Below are positions 32,570-40,033 of a DNA stretch of 42,568 bases, piece by piece. Numbering within the stretch: position 1 is the first letter of the stretch; each line of letters begins with the position of its first letter. Below the pieces are notes generated by a model, which did not search any database, was not told where the DNA came from, and was given only the letters and a program-made list of their open reading frames with translations. The stretch covers positions 1 through 42,568 of the IMG/VR virus record IMGVR_UViG_3300040815_000620; one strand, given 5' to 3'. The position numbers and the translations under genes are program-made. The stretch comes from a virus.

Positions 32570-34246
32570 TTACTGATCGTACTGAGGTGCTAAACTTCTT
32601 TCGCCTGCACTAGGAGCTGGTCCAATCACACTCAAATCTTCTTCATCATTGTCTTCGTAAATTGCACAATCTGTTATTAGTAGTAGTCCTGCAATACTAG
32701 AAGCATTTTTTATTGCTTTTTGCACCACAGTTACAGGGTCAATAATTCCTATGTCAAACATGTTTCCGTATTCGCCTGTGGCTGCATCATAGCCAAACTC
32801 TGCATTACCTTTAGATACTTCGTTAGCAACTACATCAGGACTATCACCTGCATTGTATACAATTTGTTTTAATGGCTCTTCTAATGCTTTTAATACAACT
32901 TGTATTCCAGCATCCTGTTCTGAGTTTGCACCTTTAAGTGATTTGAGCTTACTCATAACTCTAATTAATGCAACGCCGCCTCCGGGTACAATACCATCTT
33001 TTAATGCTGCTTTAGTAGCATGAAGTGCATCGTCAATTCTATCTTCTTTTTCTCGTAGTTCAATCTTTGTAGCAGATCCTACTCTAATAATACTCACTGC
33101 TCCGGTTAAGTTAGAAATGCGTTTTTGTTGTCCTTTATCTGTAAAGACATCGTCGCCTCTTGGGGCATCAATGTAGTGTTCAATTTTGTCTTTAATATAT
33201 TGAGCAATCACACCCTTGTCACCGTGTCCTCCGATAATCGTAACTTGGCTATCTGTAATTTCTACACGATTTGCTTGGCCACAATCTTCTATTTCTGCTG
33301 TTTCAACTTTTTTACCTGTTTGATCAGAAATAACTTTACCACCAGTTAGTACAGCAATATCTTCACAGTATTTGGTGCGCATTTTACCCTTCCAATCCGG
33401 TGGTTTAACAGCACAACAACTAATAGAACCATTTAATGTATTAATTACAAGTGTTGCTAATACATCTGTTTCAACTTCTTCGGCCATAATTAAGAATGGT
33501 CGTTTTGTAGCGACTAGTTTTTCTAATATAGGAAGAATGTCATTCATATTTAAAATCGGTCTGTCGCAAATAAGAATGTAAGGATTTTCTAAAACACATT
33601 TTTGTTTTGGTGCATTCACAAACTGCGGCGACAAATAACCATGTTCATATTGAAAACCATTAACTTTCACTAATTCATCTTCGTAAGACATGCCAGGCTC
33701 AACTGAAACTAATGATTGATAAGAAGGTTCATCGCCACCAAGTGCTTCTGCAATTAGTTTTCCTAGTTTTTCATCATTATTTGTAGCGATAGATGCAACT
33801 GATTCAACTGTGTCTCTATCTTCACATTTCTTTGCATCTTCATTTAAAACTTTTAATACTTCGTCAACAGCAAGATCGATTCCTCTTTTTAAATTAATAC
33901 CACTAATACCAGCTGTTAGAAATTTTTGTCCTTCATTAATCATTTTTTGTGCAAGAAGTGTTGCTGTTGTTGTACCGTCGCCAATGTCATCAAAAGTTTG
34001 ACTAGCAGCCATTTTAATCATTCTTACACCTGTATCTTGCAACTTGTCTTTTAGCCAAATTTCTCGTGCAACTGTTACACCATCTTTAGTAACATGAGGA
34101 GGACCAAATGTTCTTTGAATAATAACATTTCTTCCCTTAGGACCTAGTGTAACTTTAACAGCATCTGCTAGGATGTTTACACCTTCGATAATTTTTTTGC
34201 GACCTTCGTCACCGTTAGCTACTATTCTTGGTATAATTTTACCCAT
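32570..34246 (-). CDS. groEL: GroEL, chaperonin 60
   Basis: A 558-aa full-length group I chaperonin. The nucleotide site is intact: TLGPKGRNV (33-41), TKDG and GDGTTTAT (near 89-96), and the later DDALHATKAAL with the Asp expected at the E. coli D398 position, then GIVPGGGVALI. The C-terminus ends in ERSLAPQYDQ rather than the GGM-repeat tail of many bacterial GroELs. It is coded with groES (8-base overlap). T4-like phages normally supply only a co-chaperonin (gp31) and use host GroEL, so a phage-coded GroEL is unusual. It probably folds phage virion proteins, perhaps the capsid or fibre proteins. Confidence 0.96.
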   Translation of the reverse strand: MGKIIPRIVANGDEGRKKIIEGVNILADAVKVTLGPKGRNVIIQRTFGPPHVTKDGVTVAREIWLKDKLQDTGVRMIKMAASQTFDDIGDGTTTATLLAQKMINEGQKFLTAGISGINLKRGIDLAVDEVLKVLNEDAKKCEDRDTVESVASIATNNDEKLGKLIAEALGGDEPSYQSLVSVEPGMSYEDELVKVNGFQYEHGYLSPQFVNAPKQKCVLENPYILICDRPILNMNDILPILEKLVATKRPFLIMAEEVETDVLATLVINTLNGSISCCAVKPPDWKGKMRTKYCEDIAVLTGGKVISDQTGKKVETAEIEDCGQANRVEITDSQVTIIGGHGDKGVIAQYIKDKIEHYIDAPRGDDVFTDKGQQKRISNLTGAVSIIRVGSATKIELREKEDRIDDALHATKAALKDGIVPGGGVALIRVMSKLKSLKGANSEQDAGIQVVLKALEEPLKQIVYNAGDSPDVVANEVSKGNAEFGYDAATGEYGNMFDIGIIDPVTVVQKAIKNASSIAGLLLITDCAIYEDNDEEDLSVIGPAPSAGERSLAPQYDQ

Positions 34247-34547
34247 GTTGCGTGTCTCCTTTAAGTTTACCTAATACTTCGTGTTCCTCAAGAATAAGAA
34301 ATTCTTCAGAATTTATTTTAATTTGGTGTCCAGCATATTTTGGATAAACTACAGTGTCACCGGTTTCAACCACCATCGGCATAACTTTACCATCATCATT
34401 AATCTTGCCCGGACCTACAGAAATAACCTTACCTTTAGTAGGTCTTTCTTTAGTGTCATCAGAAAGAACAAGACCGGATTTTGTTTTATTTTCGTCTTCG
34501 ATTTTTTGTACGAGAATTCTATCTCGTATAGGTACAAATTCTTGCAT
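34239..34547 (-). CDS. groES: GroES, co-chaperonin
   Basis: A 102-aa protein clearly of the bacterial GroES type, not T4 gp31. It starts FVPIRDRILVQKIEDE, has a mobile-loop region (NKTKSGLVLSDDTKERPTKG, with the GLVL contact like GIVL in E. coli), then KVISVGPGKIN, GDTVVYPKYAG and EFLILEEHEVLG. It caps the GroEL ring encoded next to it. A perfect TATAAATA late box is upstream with a good ribosome binding site (AAGGAG). So the pair is expressed late, when capsid and tail proteins are made. Confidence 0.96.
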   Translation of the reverse strand: MQEFVPIRDRILVQKIEDENKTKSGLVLSDDTKERPTKGKVISVGPGKINDDGKVMPMVVETGDTVVYPKYAGHQIKINSEEFLILEEHEVLGKLKGDTQHG

Positions 34548-34580
34548 GTTATCTTCTCCTTAGTAACGACATTTGCAAGA

Positions 34581-34588
34581 TATTTATA
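34581..34588 (-). promoter_or_regulatory. T4-type late promoter box for groES-groEL
   Basis: Minus-strand TATAAATA, 33 bases before the groES ATG. It shares a 16-base stretch with the box at 2599-2606. Confidence 0.75.
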
Positions 34589-34620
34589 TACGCAGATAAA
34601 ATTTATTAAAAGATTTGGTA

Positions 34621-35064
34621 TTATTCTGGCTTAGTTGGCCAAACAGGATCCCACGGGTATCTAGTTTGGGTTGTGATATTACGGAGTGCAGTTCTGTATG
34701 TTGTCCACTCTGCTCTCTTTGCTACAGTCATTGTTGCAGATATATCAGGAAGTCCTGTATAGTCAGATTCTAAAAGTAATTGATTACGCTTTGATTTAAC
34801 TGCTTCTTCTAACTCAGACTGGGTTTTTGGCATTGTGATATAATGGTCGCCAGTTCCATGATGTAATTCGCCATAATCACCATTTTGTAATTTGTTGTAA
34901 AGTTCTACAGATAGTGGTTCGCTAGAATCTGGGCTTGCATAATATTCACAAAAGTTTTCACAATCTCTAAATTGTACTTGACACCAAACTTCTTCAACAC
35001 CCATAACATAACAAGCGTTTTGTACCGCTACAACATCGCTTATTGAAACATTTTTAATAGCCAT
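34621..35064 (-). CDS. Phage tail assembly chaperone-like protein (Phage_tail_APC type)
   Basis: A 147-aa protein. The C-terminal 55 residues show the tail-assembly-chaperone pattern: RNQLLLESDYTGLPD, then AEWTTYRTALRNITTQT and YPWDPVWPTKPE, as in PF16778. The N-terminal half has a mixed fold with several Cys and no family I recognise. Such proteins are often coded next to fibre or tail genes and help fibre assembly, which fits the fibre genes just beyond groEL. It has a TATAAATA late box and GAGGAG ribosome binding site. Confidence 0.75.
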   Translation of the reverse strand: MAIKNVSISDVVAVQNACYVMGVEEVWCQVQFRDCENFCEYYASPDSSEPLSVELYNKLQNGDYGELHHGTGDHYITMPKTQSELEEAVKSKRNQLLLESDYTGLPDISATMTVAKRAEWTTYRTALRNITTQTRYPWDPVWPTKPE

Positions 35065-35089
35065 TCTGACTCCTCACTTATTACATATG

Positions 35090-35097
35090 TATTTATA
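35090..35097 (-). promoter_or_regulatory. T4-type late promoter box for the tail-chaperone-like gene
   Basis: Minus-strand TATAAATA, 25 bases before the ATG at 35064, with GAGGAG between. Confidence 0.7.
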
Positions 35098-35746
35098 CAA
35101 TTTGATTCAAATCTTTATATCCTAAATTTGGTCTTTTATCGTAAATCCATTCAGGATAAAACGGCCCATCTTTATCAATATAATGAAAAAATCCTTGTAT
35201 GTGATAACTATTTATACCCGCTTCAAATTTATCTCTCCAGTGTTCTATATCTACACCTCTATAGATTAAAATATCTCCCGGAGTTTGTTCAATCATTATT
35301 CCAGGATTATTTGCACTTACAAAATTACCCAATGATGTAGTTCCGTAAGAATCTTTATCAACATACATACCCCAATTATAATCAGTATCTGTGTTGTTGT
35401 AATTGAATGAAAAACAGGCTGTTGTGCTTATTTCACAACTTTCTCTATCTTTATGTCTTTCTAGTTCTTGTCCAGGGCGATATACTCTGTAGTAACTGTA
35501 AGTAGGACACAACCTTAAACCAGTATTTGCTTCCATATGGGGTAGTAAAAAATATAACATTGTTTCCATTAATGTGTCTGCATATACTGAATGAGAAAAC
35601 GGAACCTGTCCATCTGCTTCCTCGGGTTCAAAACTGTTTTCTTCTTTCATTAAACAATATTTAGATACTACACTACAGATATCTTTTGGAATAATTTGTT
35701 TACAATCAACATACATATTTTGTTTAAATAGTTCTTCGTTTGTCAT
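35093..35746 (-). CDS. 2OG-Fe(II) oxygenase (prolyl-hydroxylase-like)
   Basis: A 217-aa protein with H98-x-D100 (LERHKDRESCEISTTACFSF) and a distal H169 (IYRGVDIEHWRDKFEAG) in a double-stranded beta-helix order, followed by FFHYID. The last His segment has the EHWR...F.G pattern known from a group of phage and bacterial 2OG oxygenases that lack the typical RxS arginine. It probably hydroxylates a protein or small molecule. It is the third gene of a four-base-overlap operon (ATGA overlap with the upstream PKHD-like gene). Substrate unknown. Confidence 0.75.
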   Translation of the reverse strand: MTNEELFKQNMYVDCKQIIPKDICSVVSKYCLMKEENSFEPEEADGQVPFSHSVYADTLMETMLYFLLPHMEANTGLRLCPTYSYYRVYRPGQELERHKDRESCEISTTACFSFNYNNTDTDYNWGMYVDKDSYGTTSLGNFVSANNPGIMIEQTPGDILIYRGVDIEHWRDKFEAGINSYHIQGFFHYIDKDGPFYPEWIYDKRPNLGYKDLNQIV

Positions 35747-36528
35747 CTAAATGGGTATCCTAAATTCCAGGCAACTAAGCTATACCGGGTTCCTTTTGTT
35801 ACAGGAGTAACTTGATGATGAATATGTGAAGGAAAAACTATCACAGAGCCCTGTGGCCTTATTTCTTTGCAAGTATGATATCTCTTATCTGCATGAGGGC
35901 CAAAATCAAATCTTAAATTGCCGCCTTTATATTCTTCTGGTCGGTTTAAACTAATTGTTACACTTAATTTTCTAACTTTTCCGATTAGATTATCGTTTGT
36001 GCTTGCTAGATTATCTTCTGTTAGAGGATTTCCAAATGTATCTACCATCGGAGTACCGTCAGATTTTAATTTGAACTTATCAGTGTCAGGATCAAACTTT
36101 CGATATGGTTTTGAACCCATATCAACATGCCATCCGTAAAATTGTCCAGGACCATATTTAGTAAATTGGAATTCTTCAGTATAATCCCAATCAAAATTCC
36201 AATTTGCATTTTTGTTTGCTTCGGCTACAAACGCCTGGACCATGTCATAAAGATAAGGATCGCTTAACCATGTAATATTAGAATCTCTTACATATGCTTT
36301 TTCGGGTTCGATTCCTTTTTTCTTTAATCCTTCCATAGTTAGATCATTGGCTGCAACATCAAATCCTTCTGATTTATGTTGCCAACCTCCAGTTGTAGCT
36401 GTAGAAACTTCTTTGCCAAATGCTTTTTCTTGTTCGTGCATTTTAGCTAATCCTGCTTCTATAATTGCATCACACACTTCAGGTTTGATAGCAGATTCAA
36501 AGTACCAATAATCGTAATCTAGTATCAC
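35743..36528 (-). CDS. PKHD-type 2OG-Fe(II) oxygenase with an inserted loop
   Basis: A 261-aa protein with all expected ligands: H134-x-D136 (YGWHVDMGSK), H238 (FPSHIHHQVTPVTKG) and R248 (KGTRYSLVAWNLG). This is the pattern of the PKHD hydroxylase group (PiuC-like). About 45 residues rich in Asp, Lys and Asn lie between the HxD and the core strand RKLSVTISLNRPEEY, longer than usual. The start is GTG at 36528, overlapping the stop of the upstream gene (GTGA). It is a likely active hydroxylase; the substrate is unknown. Confidence 0.85.
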   Translation of the reverse strand: MILDYDYWYFESAIKPEVCDAIIEAGLAKMHEQEKAFGKEVSTATTGGWQHKSEGFDVAANDLTMEGLKKKGIEPEKAYVRDSNITWLSDPYLYDMVQAFVAEANKNANWNFDWDYTEEFQFTKYGPGQFYGWHVDMGSKPYRKFDPDTDKFKLKSDGTPMVDTFGNPLTEDNLASTNDNLIGKVRKLSVTISLNRPEEYKGGNLRFDFGPHADKRYHTCKEIRPQGSVIVFPSHIHHQVTPVTKGTRYSLVAWNLGYPFR

Positions 36529-37148
36529 TTAAACAACGCTCCGTGTACATGGCCGATAATAATTTTCATCTCACCTTTTGTAACTTTATTGATTTTAAAA
36601 GGTACAAATGCCGGAAAAATTAATATTTTACCGATATTTTTGATATTATGGTCGCTAGTATCAGTGTTTAAAAATTCAATATCACCACCTTCGTATTCTG
36701 TTTCATCTGATAAATTAACAATCCAGGTCATTTTTCTTGTTGGTGCAAGTAGATTAACATCAATATGCCAATCATAATAACAATTTTCAGTGTATTTGTA
36801 CACCTGAGGGAAATCTTGATCGATTATTCCTAACAAATCAAAGTTATAAATTTGATCGTTAGCTGACTTAGTTACATCTCTAATCTTATCAAAAGGAAAT
36901 CCAGTTACATCTCCTCTTAATTTTTGTCTAAAACCTTCGTGTAATTTTGTATCACCGTGAACTTTTATAGGCATCCACAGTTCGTCTATTGTATTTTCTT
37001 CTATAAGTCTGCATTCTTCTTTTGTAAAAACATCACTAAAGTTTACAGAAGTTATTTGCAAACTAGGTTCAATTTTTTCTGGCATGTCTTGTTCAGATCT
37101 TTGCTCTGCTAAATCTGTAAAGCCGGCACTATTTTCAGGTCCATTCAT
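36525..37148 (-). CDS. PKHD-like 2OG oxygenase homologue with missing ligands (probable pseudoenzyme)
   Basis: A 207-aa protein of the same family as its neighbour, with H128-x-D130 kept (YYDWHIDVNLLA). The distal motif is FPAFVPFKINKVTKGEMKII: the metal-binding His is F184 and the 2OG-binding Arg is M194. Both are intact in the next gene. It therefore probably cannot bind iron and 2OG normally. I start at the ATG at 37148 because AGGAGG lies 6 bases before it; an upstream TTG reading adds eight codons. First gene of the operon that also holds 35743-36528 and 35093-35746. Confidence 0.7.
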   Translation of the reverse strand: MNGPENSAGFTDLAEQRSEQDMPEKIEPSLQITSVNFSDVFTKEECRLIEENTIDELWMPIKVHGDTKLHEGFRQKLRGDVTGFPFDKIRDVTKSANDQIYNFDLLGIIDQDFPQVYKYTENCYYDWHIDVNLLAPTRKMTWIVNLSDETEYEGGDIEFLNTDTSDHNIKNIGKILIFPAFVPFKINKVTKGEMKIIIGHVHGALFK

Positions 37149-37216
37149 ATTTTTCCTCCTGTTGAAGTACAATTACTTATCTTAGTAGTTAACAGAGTTA
37201 TATTTTTTCTGAACCG

Positions 37217-37224
37217 TATTTACT
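37217..37224 (-). promoter_or_regulatory. Possible late promoter box for the minus-strand oxygenase operon
   Basis: Minus-strand AGTAAATA in the 122-base divergent gap, 68 bases before the ATG at 37148. Weak: two mismatches to TATAAATA. Confidence 0.3.
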
Positions 37225-37243
37225 TTTGAGATATATTCCAAAA

Positions 37244-37251
37244 GTTAAATA
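37244..37251 (+). promoter_or_regulatory. Possible late promoter box for the plus-strand cassette
   Basis: GTTAAATA, the same variant as used before gp17, 19 bases before the ATG at 37271 with an AGGA ribosome binding site between. It would start the transcript of the oxygenase-halogenase cassette. Confidence 0.45.
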
Positions 37252-37270
37252 TACATGATTAGGATAGAAC

Positions 37271-37870
37271 ATGATGTTACCAGAAGATGCAACATATAGT
37301 CAAATACTATTAACTGAAGAAGAACAAGCAATTATCGAAAACGATATTCTTGGATACTATTTTCCTTGGTTTTATATTAGCAAACAAACAACTTACATAT
37401 ATCAGGACCATGTTCCTAAAGAAATACGCGATGGCGAATATGTCAATGGGCCTTTTTTAAGTCATTCATTATTACGCAGGACCGAAGAAGAACATATAAA
37501 ACATACAGAACGACATATAAATGATTATAGTGAAGGATACTATGAATTTTTTATAGGAATCTTTCATCGTTGGATGAAAGCAAACAATAAAGAATATAAA
37601 AATATCTTTAGAGCTAATCTTAATTGTAATTGGTACAATGGTGATGATGCTGTAACAGTTCCACACGAAGATCATACATGGCCTCACCATAATTGGTTGT
37701 TGTATCTTACAGATAATCCTGGAGCACCAACTCTTATTTGGCACAACGATAAATGGTTAGAACTACCTGCAGAAAAATTTATGGTTTCAGATTTTAAAGG
37801 ATGTTACCACGCACACAAATATCCTAAAGTAGGTGAAAGACGAGTTGTAGTAGTAATTACCTATGTCTAA
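37271..37870 (+). CDS. 2OG-Fe(II) oxygenase-like protein, first gene of the halogenase cassette
   Basis: A 199-aa protein with H132-x-D134 (VTVPHEDHTWPHHNWLLYL), then strands GAPTLIWHNDKWLELPAEKF and a distal His (H180 or H182, GCYHAHKYP) followed by R190/R191 (GERRVVVVITYV). This is the complete order of iron and 2OG ligands. The first 100 residues are of unknown type and rich in aromatic residues. It starts with ATG after AGGA at 37261-37264 and overlaps the next gene by 8 bases. The role is presumably linked to the halogenase genes further on in the same transcript. Confidence 0.65.
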   Translation: MMLPEDATYSQILLTEEEQAIIENDILGYYFPWFYISKQTTYIYQDHVPKEIRDGEYVNGPFLSHSLLRRTEEEHIKHTERHINDYSEGYYEFFIGIFHRWMKANNKEYKNIFRANLNCNWYNGDDAVTVPHEDHTWPHHNWLLYLTDNPGAPTLIWHNDKWLELPAEKFMVSDFKGCYHAHKYPKVGERRVVVVITYV

Positions 37871-38504
37871 TTTAGATTTTAATTCAATAGATCAAACAAT
37901 TATAATGCACATGAAGGAAGAAATTCCTAAAAACATCTGCAACAATATATCTAAACAGATTTTAAAGTACAAAGACAGTGACAATAAAAACACCGATGCT
38001 AAAATGATTAAGAACAGCAATTTTGGTTGCTGGCGCGGAAAGCCCCATTTACATAATGGATTTGACGAAGAAACGTCTAAATACTTAATGAATAAAATAT
38101 TAGAAGTATCAAATTTATACATGCAATCATTGCCTCAACCTACAAATTTAAACATGCAACAAGTACATGTTACTAAGCAATGGAATGTAAATGCTTGGTT
38201 TAACGCAAATGACAAAGGCGCGGAAAACAGAGAACATGCGCATACCGGAAATTTAAATTTAGTAAGTGGTGTTTTTTACTTCCAAGGTACAGGAACTGGA
38301 TTCATAGAATTTATTCCACAACACTATATGTATAGAACAACACATGTTGCTTGGCCTTACCATGGTACTTCGTATTATGAACCCAATGACGGTGACATTT
38401 TATTGTTTCCTAGTCATTTAGTACACAAAGTTCATAGTAATCCTATCGACAGGCAGAGAATTAATATGGCATTTAATGCAGGATTAAGTTTAGAGGAGTT
38501 TTAA
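37863..38504 (+). CDS. 2OG-Fe(II) oxygenase-like protein (PF13759-like)
   Basis: A 213-aa protein with H125-x-H127 (NREHAHTGNLNLVSGVFYF), H188 (LFPSHLVHKVHSN) and Arg at 197/199 (DRQRINMAFNAG). These match the phage 2OG-Fe(II) oxygenase family also seen at 26604-27185 and 41519-42145. It lies immediately before the first halogenase (the stop overlaps that ATG, TAATG), so the two are co-translated and may act on one substrate. I infer the activity from the motif pattern only. Confidence 0.7.
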   Translation: MSNLDFNSIDQTIIMHMKEEIPKNICNNISKQILKYKDSDNKNTDAKMIKNSNFGCWRGKPHLHNGFDEETSKYLMNKILEVSNLYMQSLPQPTNLNMQQVHVTKQWNVNAWFNANDKGAENREHAHTGNLNLVSGVFYFQGTGTGFIEFIPQHYMYRTTHVAWPYHGTSYYEPNDGDILLFPSHLVHKVHSNPIDRQRINMAFNAGLSLEEF

Positions 38505-40033
38505 TGAAGATTGTAATTGTAGGTGGTGGTACAGCAGGATGGATCACAGCATTGATTGCTAGTGCAAGGCATCCTGATCACGAAATTACTGTTATTGAAA
38601 GTAGTAAAATAGGAGTAGTCGGTGTAGGTGAAAGTACTACAGGACATTTTACTGATGTACTAGTTAACTGGGCTACAAATTACGGATGTGATCAAAACGA
38701 ATTTATTAAAGAAACCGGTGCAACATTAAAATATGCTATAAAGCATAAGGGGTGGACAAATAATATAGACGATTATTATATAGGCCCTATTGATGGCACA
38801 CATACCACTAGTGCGACTCCCGATTGTTTATTTAATTTTGGATTAGACAAACTACAAAGAAAAGAAATGTTAAATCTTTCTCGTTGTGGTTATTGGATTT
38901 ACAACGAATTAAGTAATTTTAATAAATTTAAAAAAGAATTTATAGACAATCATCATGCATATCACATAGACGCACACCTTGCAGGGCAATATTTTAAAAA
39001 AGTTGCGCTTCGTCGACTTAACACTAAACACATTGATACCGAAGTACTAGATGTAAAACTCAATGATAAGGGATTTGTGAAAAGTTTGGTGTTATCTAAC
39101 CAACAAATATTAGACGGTGATTTTTTTATTGATTGTTCAGGATTTAATCGTGTGGTAATGAAACATCTTCCTAGTAAATGGGTAAGTTTCCAAGACAACT
39201 TGCCTCTAAACACAGGGTTGCCGTTTCATTTAAAATACAAAGAAGGCGAAGTTCCAGAACCATATACAACTGCCTGGGCGCAAAAAGCAGGTTGGATGTG
39301 GCAGATACCTCTAATGGATCGCAAAGGATGCGGATATGTTTATTGCGATGCTTATACAACTCCTGACAAAGCCCAAGAAGAAATAGAAACAATACTAGGA
39401 CAAGAAATAGATCCTATCAGAGTAATAAAATTTGATTCAGGGCGGCAAGAAAGTGCTTGGATTAAAAATTGTGTTACTATCGGACTTAGTAGTGCCTTTT
39501 TAGAACCGTTGGAAGCAACTAGTATTCATTCAACTATTGTACAAGCTAATAATTTATTCTTTGAATATGTAAAACCTACTATCGAACAAACTATAAATGA
39601 AGGAAGTATGGCAATATATAACAAACGAACAAGAAAATTATACGATGACATTAAAGATTTTCTAGTATTGCACTACATGGGTGGCCGAGACGACAGCGAA
39701 TTTTGGAAATATATTAAAACCGGAGTAACTCAAACCGAGTTTGTAAAAGAATTATTAGAAATGGCAAAATATAGGACACCGACATTTAACGATTTCCCTC
39801 ATTACCAAGGTAGTGCTGGTTGGCCGTTGTACAGTTATGTTATGGAAGGTATAAATGTTCTTAACAAAGATATTGCTAGTTCAGAAATAGATTTTAGCTT
39901 GCCGGAGGGTAATTTATATGAGCTAACACAACATAGTCATTATGAACTTAAAAATCATTGGGCAAATGAGACACAATATTGTTACTCTTATAAAGAGTTT
40001 ATTGAATATTTTAGAGGATTACGAAATTTATGA
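38504..40033 (+). CDS. Flavin-dependent tryptophan-halogenase-family enzyme, copy 1
   Basis: A 509-aa enzyme. The FAD-binding GxGxxG is at residues 7-13 (GGGTAGW) and is followed by VIESSKIGVVGVGESTTGHF. WMWQIP at 264-269 is the WxWxIP signature of flavin-dependent halogenases. K76 (ATLKYAIKHKGW) and E337 (FLEPLEATS) stand where the catalytic Lys (K79) and Glu (E346) of PrnA are. It should use FADH2, O2 and a halide to make HOX and halogenate an aromatic substrate. A related viral enzyme, VirX1 from cyanophage Syn10, is known to iodinate diverse small molecules. The substrate here is unknown, and no flavin reductase is seen. Confidence 0.93.
   Translation: MKIVIVGGGTAGWITALIASARHPDHEITVIESSKIGVVGVGESTTGHFTDVLVNWATNYGCDQNEFIKETGATLKYAIKHKGWTNNIDDYYIGPIDGTHTTSATPDCLFNFGLDKLQRKEMLNLSRCGYWIYNELSNFNKFKKEFIDNHHAYHIDAHLAGQYFKKVALRRLNTKHIDTEVLDVKLNDKGFVKSLVLSNQQILDGDFFIDCSGFNRVVMKHLPSKWVSFQDNLPLNTGLPFHLKYKEGEVPEPYTTAWAQKAGWMWQIPLMDRKGCGYVYCDAYTTPDKAQEEIETILGQEIDPIRVIKFDSGRQESAWIKNCVTIGLSSAFLEPLEATSIHSTIVQANNLFFEYVKPTIEQTINEGSMAIYNKRTRKLYDDIKDFLVLHYMGGRDDSEFWKYIKTGVTQTEFVKELLEMAKYRTPTFNDFPHYQGSAGWPLYSYVMEGINVLNKDIASSEIDFSLPEGNLYELTQHSHYELKNHWANETQYCYSYKEFIEYFRGLRNL

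Noticed and set aside
34239-34547. T4 gp31 co-chaperonin assignment
   Set aside because: Sequence has the bacterial GroES pattern (start, mobile loop, later strands) and lies with a GroEL gene; gp31 is highly diverged from this.
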